Positions 49,301-59,403 of a stretch of DNA of 64,000 bases are shown here, piece by piece. How positions within the stretch are numbered: the stretch's first letter is position 1; every line of letters begins with the position of its first letter. Origin of the DNA: Siphlonurus alternatus (taxonomy: Eukaryota > Arthropoda > Insecta > Ephemeroptera > Siphlonuridae). The position numbers were made by a program, and so were the translations under genes. The notes under the pieces were generated by a model. It searched no databases. It had not been told where the DNA came from and saw only the letters and a program-made list of their open reading frames with translations. Where the stretch lies: positions 17,266,196-17,330,195 of the forward strand of contig OX463778.1 in NCBI GenBank assembly GCA_949825025.1, written 5' to 3'.

Positions 49301-51321
49301 AACTTCAAAAAAATCATTTTAATGATACATAATTCTGAAATGGAAAAACTTGAAGTTAACATTTTGAAAATAATAGCTAGATTAATGAAATGAAAGTCTT
49401 CTGTTTGAGTATTATTTTTTATAATTATTATTTTATTATTTACAATAAAGGGTGGATAAATTGTACATTTTCCACAACAATTGTTGGATTTAAATAAATT
49501 AATAAAATCTTTAAAAAAAATTATGACACGTGACATGAATGAAGTTGTACACTCATCGCCTTGGAAAATTTCCCACTTGCAGCCTTGTTAATCACCATGC
49601 CCTTTGTTATTCTTACGAGGCATGATAATTAACAAGGCAGCAAAGGGAAATTTTCCAAGGCAACAAGTGTACATCCATGCTTCCTGATAACATTGAGCTT
49701 TCCTGAGAAAATTTTCTCTCTACAGGTACACATTGTTCATTGCTCTCTACCCAATTGGCGTAACTGGAGAGTTACTGTGCCTGTGGGCGGCCCAGCAGTT
49801 GGTGTCCTCGTCAAAACAGTGGAGCCTCGAGCTGCCCAACTCCCTGAATGTGACCTTTTCATATCAGTACTTCCTGCTGGCTGTCATGGCACTCTACGTC
49901 CCACGTGAGTACAAATTCACTTATTTATCAACAGGTGGGAGTATCATAGGGAAAAATAATTAGAATGTGTTAAAATGGAGGCCATGCAATTATTTCAACT
50001 GACCTAACTTATCTAAAACCACATTCTTACTGTAACAGTTAATCTGTTTCTGCCCCTGAAGAATATTCTTATAAAAAAGAATTTAATAAATTTTAAAAAT
50101 TTAAAGAATTTTCCAAACTTAATCACCTACGGTTTTAAGAAATTTAAAAACCGATCAGGGATATAAATTTAATTTATTTTTTTTATGCCACCTATTTAAT
50201 GGTAAATTTAAAATCCACTGTAAGAATCATCAAATCATTAAAATCGAAAGGCCCTATTTCAAAATCTCAAGTAACTAACATCATACAAATAAAAATAATA
50301 AAAAATAAATAATTAAAATTCAGTGTTCTGCATAATTATAGCTTCCAAGTTTTTACTGCCTCTAGTGACCTTTTGAAAGTTAATAATAGTAATAATAATA
50401 ATAATATAAATGTTTATTGAGCAGCAGAAAAAAACAGATAATACATACTTTTATACAAAAATTATACATGTGCCCATTCACTGTAAGTGTTTAGTCACCC
50501 AAATAAAAATATAATAAACATATAAATTTAATCAGACATTTTAAAAAATAAAATAAACTACAGTACTTCGTCAAAATTTTAATATAATATGTTATTGACT
50601 AACAACATAAAAAAAAAAGGTTCATGAAAAGGTCAAACGTCTCGAATCGTTTCTTTTTTTTTTTTTTTTCTTTTTTCCTCTCAAATTTTAATAAATCTTA
50701 TTAAAAGGAAAGGATAGGAATAACCAGCAAGGCCTTACCGATCGAAAGAGTCACAGCAGGTGGAAATTCTTGCGGTCACAGAGGTTCACTCGAAAGTTTT
50801 TACATTTTTGAAACGTTTCGCATCGTGGAGATGCTTCTTCAGTCACAAGAAGAAGTAGAATCAACTTCTTCCGATTCTACTTTTTCTTGTGACTGAAGAA
50901 GCATCTCCACGATGCGAAACGTTTCAAAAATGTAAAAACTTTCGAGTGAACCTCTGTTACCGCAAGAATTTCCACCTGCTGTGACTCTTTCGATCGGTAA
51001 GGCCTTGCTGGTTATTCCTATCCTTTTCTTTTAATAAGATTATCACAACCTAAATGGTTTATTTTTCTTAATTTGAAAAATTTTAATAAATGATTTTTTA
51101 GCTTTTCACGTTCTTATAATTTAATTGATGGTGGAATCATTTAATTATGTCTGCTGTAACAATTAACATGCAATGAAAGAGAACTACAAGTGAATACCGG
51201 TACTGACTCTGACAATGTTTTTTTTGTTGTTGTTTTTGTTGCAGTATTCCCGCAGATGTACCTACATATGTTCGGACAGCGCAAGAAGGTTCTTGGAGGG
51301 GGGAAGCCCAAGGCTCATTAG
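46325..51321 (+). CDS. HACD: Very-long-chain (3R)-3-hydroxyacyl-CoA dehydratase
   Basis: Five exons in phase: 46325-46416, 48424-48535, 49015-49244, 49726-49904 and 51245-51321, giving 229 aa. The enzyme (HACD/PTPLA, yeast PHS1) removes water from 3-hydroxyacyl-CoA in the third step of fatty-acid elongation in the ER membrane. Family motifs: AYLLAYNVAQVAGW, NAAVLEVVHAAAGLV (ALLEILH in human), LLLAWTVTEIIRYSFYA and RYTLFIALYPIGVTGELL. The catalytic Tyr and Glu, seven apart in the last motif, are Y153 and E160. Several hydrophobic segments indicate a multipass protein. The C-terminus GGGKPKAH ends in a KxKxx ER-retrieval signal. The start ATG follows AAAAG and matches the family's basic N-terminus. 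An AATAAA at 51942-51947 probably ends the mRNA. Which of the HACD1-4 paralogues it equals is not decided; the length and tail resemble HACD1/2. Confidence 0.93.
46674..47239. repeat. TTAA-type palindrome, split copy in HACD intron 1
   Basis: The left arm remnant 46674-46727 (AATACGATCTAGTTTTTGAG) and the right part 47039-47239 (TTAACATGGAAGTTCC through CCGTGTTACCTTCCCCTA) belong to one element. About 310 bp of unrelated DNA (46728-47038) sits exactly at the centre. The insert contains GCGCGCAGTTCGCGCGC but no recognisable ends. Confidence 0.6.
47240..48340 (-). mobile_element. LINE 3' fragment (family of 37990-44560), split
   Basis: On the minus strand 48340-48085 encodes a remnant (ELAGWGEFSDRARKGRYTGR, then VREWNSLPSEVV). 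47300-47240 completes the tail with CCACCGTGGGGTAGCCACAT. The two parts are separated by the MITE at 47301-48077. Confidence 0.75.
47301..48077. repeat. 777-bp MITE inserted in the LINE fragment
   Basis: Inverted ends CATAGCCCTCTGGTGGAAGG and CCTTCCACCAGAGGGCTATG continue into CCAAGACC. The 7-bp direct repeat ACTCAAA lies on both sides (47294-47300, 48078-48084). Two TGACGTCA sites (47612-47619, 47781-47788) and CTGCGCATGC lie inside. No ORF. Confidence 0.8.
48536..49014. other. HACD intron 2, no feature seen
   Basis: AT-rich intron with a G-rich patch at 48880-48893 and the acceptor TTTTGCAG. No repeat or exon recognised. Confidence 0.5.
49547..49672. repeat. 126-bp hairpin MITE in HACD intron 3
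   Basis: GTACACT..CGCCTTGGAAAATTTCCC at the left is mirrored by GGGAAATTTTCCAAGGC..AGTGTAC. An inner CTTGTTAATCA-CATGCC pair closes the stem. The rest of intron 3 (49245-49725) is plain. Confidence 0.7.
50699..51041. repeat. 343-bp palindrome with CTGAAGAAG...GAAACG motif, HACD intron 4
   Basis: Arms of about 160 bp are near-perfect complements, from AAGGAAAGGATAGGAATAAC to the mirrored end. Each arm carries CTGAAGAAGCATCTCCACGA then TGCGAAACG, a small stem-loop (GCATC/GATGC). The edge phrase GGATAGGAATAACCAGCAA recurs alone at 56494-56512. The rest of intron 4 has an (AATA)n-like patch near 50390-50420 and nothing else recognised. Confidence 0.75.
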
Positions 51322-52015
51322 CAGCTTTATTGTTTTGGTGACGGTTGTTCTCTGGTTAATGCCCAATGCAGCATAATTTGGTGTGAGAATTGTTCATACA
51401 TTTTTGTATCTTGCACACTGGGATCATTCATTATAGGCTCAATTGCTCAATTAGCAAAGTTCATTAGCAACTTGAAGACACTAATTAGATCATTCCAAAG
51501 CTGTAAGACCCTAGATTTTCTCAAACCATCTCTGCTAGGCAGCAAATGGTTATTGTACTTGAGTGTATAATTGAAATCTGATTTCATCTCTTCATGTAGT
51601 TAGGAATTACAGATTTATACATTGGAAAAATCCAACAAAAGTGATATCATTAAATAATATTCCACAACTGTTATGCCTGCTGGAATTGTATGGAATTATG
51701 AATGCTGTCTGATATTTGACGCTCTAGATAGATATTGCCACACTTGTCTGTTTTTTTTACCTATAGACTACTGAGACTGCATGGTATAATTTATTGTGTG
51801 TTGTTACTATGTTTTAACTACCGATCAATGAAGACATTACAAATATTTTGTCTCCAACTTCTTTCTTTGACTAATTTTTAAACCATATTTATAATGTAAA
51901 AGAACTGGTGTTTTTTGTTTTTTAAATAATTTATTTTTTCCAATAAATTTTGTTTTGTACAAATATTTTTCTATGCCTGATATACATGTACAACAAAAAA
52001 CTAAAGAGGTAGAAC
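51322..52015 (+). other. HACD 3' UTR and downstream flank
   Basis: Non-coding. AATAAA at 51942-51947 is followed by a GT-rich stretch (TTTTGTTTTGTAC), a plausible polyadenylation site. That gives a 3' UTR of roughly 640 bases. Confidence 0.55.
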
Positions 52016-52334
52016 GGAGTATTGTCCTCAATTTTTTTTATTGCAGAAATGGATAGAGGGTGCAAAGTTATGCTACCCTGATTTTTTTCAGATTTTTTAG
52101 AGCCCGGGAACTATTTTTAAAAAATTATTGAAAGTTATTTTTGTGACGTCACAAGACGCCGCTCCTTAATTAAGAAAAAGATAGGACTTGTCGCCGAGTG
52201 ACGTCACAAAAAGGACTTTCAATAATTTTATAAAAATACTTCACGGGCTCTAAAAAATCTGAAAAAAATCAGGGTAGCATAACTTTGCACGCTCTATCCA
52301 TTTCTGCAATAAAAAAAAATGAGGACAATACTCC
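52016..52334. repeat. 319-bp palindromic MITE, complete copy
   Basis: Ends GGAGTATTGTCCTCA and TGAGGACAATACTCC. Each arm has ATTGCAGAAATGGATA, GAGGGTGCAAAG and GAGCCCGGGAA or CACGGGCTC, then TGACGTCA (52144-52151, 52199-52206) near the centre. A half copy is at 3770-3989. Confidence 0.8.
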
Positions 52335-52392
52335 ACTACAACTAACCCCAGCATGACCAGTGGGGGAGGTGTCAAACAACCCAAATTCTTTT

Positions 52393-52747
52393 AAGGGTAA
52401 GGTAACGTCACCAATTTTAAAAAAAAATCCCTCACACAAACATTCTGAAAAAAATTTAAAATGTTCTTCTCTACACCCCCTATCAGTAGCTAAAATATCA
52501 GGTATACAAATACGATCTAGTTTTTGAGTTACTGTATGAATTTTTAAAGTTGACTACTTTAACATGGAGAAATGGAAATCCCATGTTAAATTAGTCAACT
52601 TTAAAAATTCATATATCAAAAACTAGATTGTATTTGTATACCTGATATTTTAGCTACTGAAAGGGGGTGTAGAGGAGAAAATTTTAATTTTTTTTCAGAA
52701 TTTTTGTGCGAGGGATTTTTTTTAACATTGGTGGCGTTATCTTACCC
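52393..52747. repeat. TTAA-type palindromic MITE (GGGTAAGGTAACG subfamily)
   Basis: It runs from TTAAGGGTAAGGTAACGTCA to GGTGGCGTTATCTTACCCTT, with the same GATCTAGTTTTTGAGTTA arms as 8069-8423. Its right end merges with the left end of the next element, which begins AGGGTAAGATAGCTC. Confidence 0.8.
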
Positions 52748-53136
52748 TTCAGGGTAAGATAGCTCGAAACATTGATTGTTGTAGTCCCATTTGATTAACG
52801 TGTAAACCTTAGCAACCTCATAATAATTCTAATTTTTTTTTGAGAGACAGCTCTTTGCACCAAAAAAATGTAGAAAAAATTTCATAACAATCGCTCAATC
52901 CGATTTTTTTAAATTAATTTTTTAAATTTCCAGTATAGGTCTTTCCCATGGAGACCTAAACTAATAAATTAATTTAAAAAAATCGGATCAAGCGATTGCT
53001 TTGAAATTTTTTCTACATTTTTTGGTGCTAAGAACTGTCTCTAAAAAAAATTCAGAATTATTATGAGGTTGCTAAGGTTTACATGCTAACCAAATGGGAC
53101 TACAATAATCAAGGTTTTGTGTTATCTTACCCTTTA
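52748..53136. repeat. TTAA-type palindromic MITE, second core type
   Basis: Same type as 14667-15061: CCCATTTGATTAACGTGTAA, GAGAGACAGCTCTTTGCACC, TTTCCCATGGAGACC at the centre, and ATCTTACCCTTTAA at the right. It is end to end with the preceding element. Confidence 0.8.
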
Positions 53137-53489
53137 AGTGGGGAAAAAGGTGTAAAAGACTGCTCTAAAAAGCCTTAAAAAATTAGTAATCCTTAGTTAG
53201 CCACAAGAAACATTTCCGTTAAAAAGAGAGAGAGAGAATGGAACTTTGGAAAAAGAATATCGTAGGGATTAAACTACTAATGTAAGATGTTTGATCTCTC
53301 CTCCCTCCTCTTTCCCCCGATTATCTGTGGGATAAAAGCAACCTTTGTCATGCTTGCGTGGGTTAATTGACACCTTTTTTAAGAAAAAAACACATTTTTT
53401 TACATGATTAATAAGCCTCAGTAAACAGTATATTATTGATACGAGGAAGTGACAAAAAAAAAAAACAAAAAAAATCTACTAACATTGTT

Positions 53490-53834
53490 CTTATTAACAT
53501 GTAAACCTTAGCAACCTCATAATAATTCTGATTTTTTTTAGAGACAGTTCTTCGCACCAAAAAAATGTGGAAAAAATTTCAAAACAATCGGACGATCCAA
53601 TTTTTTAAATTAATTTCTTAGTTTAGGTCTCCATGGGAAAGCCGTATACTGAAAATTTCAAAATTCAATTAAAAAAATTGGATCGTTTGATTGTTTTGAA
53701 ATTTTTTCCATATTTTTTTTGGTGCCAAGAACTGTCTCTCAAAAAAAATTCAGAATTATTATCAGGTTGCTAAGGTTTACATGTTAATCAAATGAGACTA
53801 CAACAATCGATTGTTCGTGTTATCTTACCCTTAA
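53490..53834. repeat. TTAA-type palindromic MITE, second core type, left-truncated
   Basis: It begins inside the left arm (TTATTAACATGTAAACCTTA) and ends TTGTTCGTGTTATCTTACCC then TTAA. The stretch before it (53137-53489) is plain apart from a short (GA)n run at 53224-53238. The stretch after it (53835-54065) is the DCAF17 3' flank, with AATAAA on the minus strand at 53853-53858. Confidence 0.75.
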
Positions 53835-54065
53835 ATGACCTAAGATGAAGAATTTATTTTTTATTGACAATCCATTATAAAAATTTATTTTAATAAAAAA
53901 ATTGTGTCAAAGAAAAAAAAATAGATCATGAATATGTTTTCATACCTTAATTGTCTTAAATTACATAAAGAAAAGTCATTTGTACTAACTTCAAGGTAGG
54001 ATAAAATAAGCCAATTTAATTAATTATTTTCACAAGTATCGGCTGCAAGGAATAGCCAGGCTAGC

Positions 54066-57000
54066 TCACAGGATCTCCGAGAGGCAGGCTAGCCGTCCGA
54101 AGGTCTGCTCCCGGTGTCTCACCAGCACAAGCAGGCTGGTACCCTCCAGGTGCAGCGAGAAGCTTGACGTGTCAAAGGGGGCGGCAATTTGGAATCCTTG
54201 AAGGTCAACACATCGCACCTCTTCTCCGCTGCAGTTGTCAAACAACAGCACCTGCCAACATTCACGGATGCCATATGTTAACATTTTAATTCGTAAGTCA
54301 GCTTCACACTTTTATACTCTGATATATTTCAGAATTTTCCAAATTAATATTTTTTTTAGCAAGAGAACTTAAAAAAAAAAAAAAAAAAAAACGTACAGTA
54401 TACTTGAAGGCACAGACTATAATATAATATATATTATATGCCTATGAGAAGATTTGTATAGAGTTGTGTGATCATCTTAAAGTTTCATTAAATTATATTT
54501 AAAAAAAGTTCCCGAACTCTGGAAAACCTGAAAAAAAATCAAGAGTAACACAAAGTTTGTACCCCTCTATTAATTTGCAATAAAAAACAAACAAGGAAGT
54601 AATCTTTTAAATAATAAATATTTATATTAATTCATACACAGTATACATTAATATACTGTATGGAGGACATAAAGGACCAAGAGATGGCGCTGACGTCTGA
54701 AAATTTTGCTCTTTGCATCGAGGATACGGCAATACCTATAGCATGGGGAGAATCACAAAAATTACGTATCAAATTTTTAGGAAAGAAATCACTTACGAAG
54801 TTGAAATATTTTTTTATATTTGTCCAAAAGTATTTGACAACTAATTATGGGGTTGTCATTTCTGTAAAATTATGCTGTGGCTGCTGACAGAGCATTTACA
54901 TGATTTTACAATGTTAATCTCTAACCTGCTCTTTGGTGTAGTGGTTAGTACACTTGGCTCTCGTCCGAGAGGTCCCCGGTTCAAATCCCGAATACGGCAG
55001 ACTTTTCGCGACTTGGAATGGGTGTGACTGGCTACTAGATGAAAGAGTTGGTAGGAGGAAGGCAGCTTACGGCTGTCTATACTCCGCTGGGGTGATTAAG
55101 ACCGCGGAATGTTGTGCAAACAACATACGTGCCCCGCTAAGAAACGGTACTTAGCTGTCTGGCGTGCAGACTGGGTATTAGGAGCCCCAGAGAGCACTGT
55201 GAACAATGTTGAAAAACAAGTTCCGCCATTGGTAACCAAACCACAATGTTAATCATATACAGCAATCCTCGCCAGACGCACGTAGTTCCAGCAGTTATCA
55301 CTAGGTTCGCATTAACTTTATGACGCCAATAATATATATTTTTATTTAAATCTCTTTGTTATCCAGTATCTTCTATAACGAGAAACAGCAAGACGATAAT
55401 AAAAAAAATAATTATGTAATTAGTTTCTAGTTTTGGTAGGTAATATTGTTTCGACTTTATTAGTTAATTAGTGCTCACCTGATCCAAGGTTCCATGACCC
55501 TTGCTGTCCTCAGAAGCCTTCAGCAGGGCCAGCACGTCACTCTCAGGCTCGTAGTTGATACTCAGCTCCTGCTGCCGCTCATCCCCCTCCCCTCGAGGCT
55601 TCAGCACACGTCCATAACGAGAGACAAGGGCACGGGGGGCAGGTGCTGCTGCTTTGCTCTCGTGAAGCAACCAGGGACTTAGTCCTCCAGCCTCTAGCCA
55701 GCTAACTCTGTAAAATTGAAGAGAAGTTATAAAAAATTTCCCTATTGGAGTTTAAACTGATTTAAAATATTTGCAATGATGTACAGTATAACATCAATTT
55801 TAAAAATTTATCATTAAAATTATGTAATTAATATAATACAGTAATATTTTTATAATAAGAATAAAATTGAAATAATCTTAAGGTAGAGATAACGTCGGTC
55901 AGCTGTTTTTTTAGCTCCATATGATTAACATGTAAACCTTAGCAAATTCACAAAAATTCTGATTTTTTTTTTTTTAGAGGCAGATATTAGTGCCTAAATG
56001 CCAGAGAAAAAGTTTCAAAACAATTTAACGAGACGATTTTTTTTAATTAATTTTTTAGTTTGTCTCTCCATGGGAATAAAGCCCTATGCTGAAAATTAAA
56101 TAAATTAATTTAAAAAAACCGGCTCGTTAAATTGTTTTGAAATTTTTTCTGTGGCTTTTAAGCACTAATATCTGACACTCAAAAAAATTCAGAATTTTTG
56201 TGAATTTGCTAAGGTTTACATGTTAATCAAATGGAGCTAAAAAAAACAGCTGACCGACGTTATCTCTACCTTAATAGAAGTCAGCAGTGGATCCGAGGGA
56301 GGGGTGGGTGGAGCTTAGGGGGCTGTGCTCTCCCTCCCCCCCCCCTTAAAATTTTGGAATTATTATAATAACAAACATGGGTAATACAATTAATATATAA
56401 GCATTTGGAAACACATAATTTTTTTTATTAACCTTAAAGGGCATTAGCACCCACTCCACCCCCCTTCCCCGCCACCTTGGACCTTGTACAGAGGGATAGG
56501 AATAACCAGCAATCCAAGAGATAATTTAGTGTGATATAAACCTGAGAGTGTTGTTGTTCAAATGCATTAATCGGTTGGACTCGTCTGGGTGGAAGAAGAC
56601 ATGCTCGTTCTCCATCTGGATGTCTGGGGTGTCCAAACTAGCCACCAGCTGATCTGAATCAAGATTCGTGACCTGCACAAAAGTTTTTTTTTGTTGTTGT
56701 ATGGATGTATCATGTGTATATGATACATTACATATATCAGTTTATACATAATATTATGTACTGTAAAACTGCTCTGTAGTGTATTATAGTGGTTAGTACA
56801 CCTGGCTCTGGTCCGGAGAGGTCCCCGGTTCAATTCCCGAACACGGCAGACTCTTCGTGACTTGGGATGGGTGCGACTGATTACTAGATTATGGAGTTGG
56901 TAGGAGGAAGGCAGCTTATGGCTGTCTATACTTCGCTGCCCTGCAGTATTGCACTGCCACTGCAGGGTGCACAGATCTGGTAGTAGAGGAGCCCAGAAGA

Positions 57001-59323
57001 GTGCAGGAAAGGGTTCTGGGAGCCTGGTAAGCCCCAGCATGGTCGCAAGATAACTCTTACTGACAAGGCTAAATATCGGCCTGGCCACACCCGAAAGGGT
57101 AAAATGGTGTCAAGGGTATTATGTACTGTAGTACCGAAGAGGGTTTATAAAGTGTCTATACACAGGCCTTACGGGTGACATCAAAGAAGACATTTTGCAT
57201 CAAGGTATGAGTGATAAAAGAGAAGCAGCATCTACTGACCTTCACTCCACAAATACAATACATATCGATGCTGATATGATGTAAACAGCAAGACACTTTT
57301 TAAACCCCCTATAATAAATATATACAGTAGATTTATGGCATTTATTTGGGAAAAAACTATAACTAACCATAATGCCAAGTATTTTGTTAAAATTGTCAGA
57401 AAAAAAGAAGAAAAATCAATTGCTATATTATTACTAATGTTAGAGACAGAATGGTATGCAATTTGTAAGAATATATTCTTAATTACTATCACAATGGGCG
57501 CTATTATACTAAATTATGATGCTTAATTTCATAATTACAGTAAAAATATGTTAAGAATTTGGCATTTCAAATAATAACTATTTTTGGTTCACTTACCTGT
57601 GTGATGTGGGAGCTGGGCCTGGTGATGAGGTGGTATGGATTGCCTCCCAAAGTGAGCTCTCCCTGCATCGAATTCACTTCCAGCAGGAGCCGCGGTTCTT
57701 CCGTCACCTCTAGTGTGAGTGGCAGACCAGGACCCTCAGTTCTTGCCAGCTGATGGGACTGCAAATACGCTCATCAGCATCAAGTAAGGCTACTGCTGTC
57801 GGATCTTTCTTACCTCAGATAAGATTTGTTCAAAGCTGTAGAGACGCACTTTGCAATCCGAGTGTCTAACAAACAAGACTCCTTGCTGCACACCAGCATC
57901 TACTGCCCGGGCACCAAACACAGATCTGCGTATCTAAATAGAAAATTTTCATCAACATTTTGGTGTATTCTGAATGGTAAATTTAAATGGTTGGGCTTAT
58001 CTCTAGTGCCAGGTTTTAAGGGAAGTTTTTTATGCCTTTATTAAATAATTTTTATTTTTGCATGATTTTTGATAATTTTTAAAGCTATAAAAGAAGGATT
58101 AAGTATATTAAGTTCAAATACAGCATATACACAGAATTTGCAAAATTTTGTTATCATTATTCAAAATTCTCAATTTGTCAAAATAAATATTGCTGTGTAT
58201 TTTGAAGGGCCTGATATTTAAGTGAAAATATATATTTTTTTAAGTACAGTATATAGCAGACGTGGCTGCCCCCTACCCCTTGAAATTTTGTTCTGGATCC
58301 GTGTCATCACTATTTCTTTTCCCCGCTACACCACTGAGCCACTGAGTATAGAGCACTTGTAAAAAAAATACTAGCTGTACATATAATACAGTATATACAT
58401 ACATTAATAAGAAGAAAATTTAATTGCAATAATAAATTATTCCTTTTCATTCACTGAAAATAATTGAAGATACACATTTATTACTTGCACTTAAAGTATC
58501 AAGTTACAGGACTCAAAAATTTGTGTCAGAATAATAGGATTGACAAAGTATTAACAAATATAGTATATAATTTTTTATTCCCGGCTAGTGATCTCACCTC
58601 AAACATTGCCTGAAAGGTCAGGGGAGGAGATGAAAAGAGTGCAAAGGTCAGCAATGTATTCCCATCAATCTGTCTTGTTGATTTGACAGCAACTAGATCG
58701 CTCTCAGGATCACACTGTAGCTCCGTGAAACTGAGGCGAGGGGACAGGAAGATCCGCTCACACAGTTGTCCAGTGAGAGCACAACGTCGTTCAAGGTGTT
58801 TTGTTGACGTCAGGTAGAGCAGGGAGGTGGTGTGACGACCTAAGATCATACATGAAAAACTAGCAACTCACTGGTGCATGAGCAAACTTACCTTTTTGGT
58901 CCAATAAGGCCTGGGTGCTAAGTGGAGAGTCTGGGCTCCAGACCACCAAGTCCTTGCACTGGAAGCGTGCACGGAAACTGTAGAGGTCATTGACTGCCTC
59001 GTAGGCTGAGAGGCACCGCACTTCTGTGACAAATATTGTATCATGGCTACTGATTTTTCATGACAGACTATTTAGCTATATGGCTAGGAGTTGAATCACT
59101 TACTGTCACCCTCCTGCAGCAACAGTCTGCCACAGTGCAGCAGTGTGAACATAGAAGGGCCACGAGTGCTAAATTGGTGGACCTCACGGAATTGACGCAC
59201 TGAGGAGCGTAGCAGGCACTGCAGTAGCCGGCAACGTGCTCGGTACATGCTGCGACGTCCAAGCCCAGTTTGCATCTCAAACCACCCCACTAGTGTCGAA
59301 CTCTTTTTGGTTTTCAGCCTCAT
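54066..59323 (-). CDS. DCAF17: DDB1- and CUL4-associated factor 17 (DCAF17)
   Basis: Eight exons on the minus strand, all in phase: 59104-59323, 58892-59023, 58598-58839, 57814-57933, 57597-57758, 56542-56672, 55479-55707 and 54066-54251. They give 473 aa (human about 520). DCAF17 is a substrate receptor for CUL4-DDB1 ubiquitin ligases, nucleolar in mammals and mutated in Woodhouse-Sakati syndrome. Shared features in order: RARCRLLQCLLRSSVRQF near the start; LERRCALTGQLCERIFLSPR followed by DLVAVKSTRQ (human KILEKIYLAPY.. VIAVKSAQN); DCKVRLYSFEQI (LVRLYSFQTI); ELTLGGNPYHLITRP (FQIGGHPWHYIVTP); HVFFHPDESNRLMHL (WIYFHPDASGRIIHV). Overall divergence is large; the conserved blocks carry the call. 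ATG 59323 is the first in frame, but an acceptor-like TTTTAG lies 16 bases before it, so an upstream exon is possible. Confidence 0.88.
54928..55250 (+). repeat. tRNA-derived SINE in DCAF17 intron 7
   Basis: The head GCTCTTTGGTGTAGTGGTTA..GGTTCAAATCCCG has A-box and B-box promoter sequences of RNA polymerase III in tRNA spacing. A body with GACTTGGAATGGGTGTGACT, GTTGGTAGGAGGAAGGCAGC and GGCTGTCTATACTCCGCT follows. A second copy is at 56771-57105. It lies antisense to DCAF17. The rest of intron 7 (54252-55478) is AT-rich and plain. Confidence 0.8.
55878..56274. repeat. TTAA-type palindromic MITE, second core with GGTAGAGATAA ends
   Basis: It runs from TTAAGGTAGAGATAACGTCGG to CCGACGTTATCTCTACCTTAA. 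The core is of the ATGATTAACATGTAAACCTTA type but the ends are of the other subfamily. It is thus a chimera of ends and core relative to 14667-15061. The following 56280-56530 holds a G/C-rich decayed repeat and nothing else. Confidence 0.8.
56771..57105 (+). repeat. tRNA-derived SINE, second copy, DCAF17 intron 5
   Basis: Head TATAGTGGTTAGTACACCTG and GGTTCAATTCCCGAACACGG; shared body TTGGTAGGAGGAAGGCAGCT. It diverges after GGCTGTCTATACTTCGCT, where a different tail (GCACTGCCACTGCAGGGTGC) follows. The two copies therefore share head and body but not tail. Confidence 0.75.
57132..57318. repeat. MITE with GGGTTTATAAAGTGTCT ends, copy 2
   Basis: A copy in reverse orientation of 21713-21892: ACCGAAGAGGGTTTATAAAG at the left, AAGACACTTTTTAAACCCCC at the right, and GATATGATGTAAACAGCAAG inside. 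The remainder of intron 5 (57319-57596) and intron 3 (57934-58597) shows no recognised feature. Confidence 0.6.
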
Positions 59324-59403
59324 ATTATATATGTATCTAAAATAATTAACAGTATATTAATTACATGGTCTCATCAACCAAGTGACATAAATAATACTAC
59401 ACT

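Noticed and set aside
54928..54999. Functional tRNA gene
   Set aside because: A- and B-box are present, but the anticodon and acceptor stems do not pair properly and a SINE body follows; a second copy has the same layout.
56567..57088. 173-codon minus-strand ORF
   Set aside because: It reads DCAF17 exon 6 in a wrong frame and continues through a SINE; the correct frame is the exon at 56542-56672.
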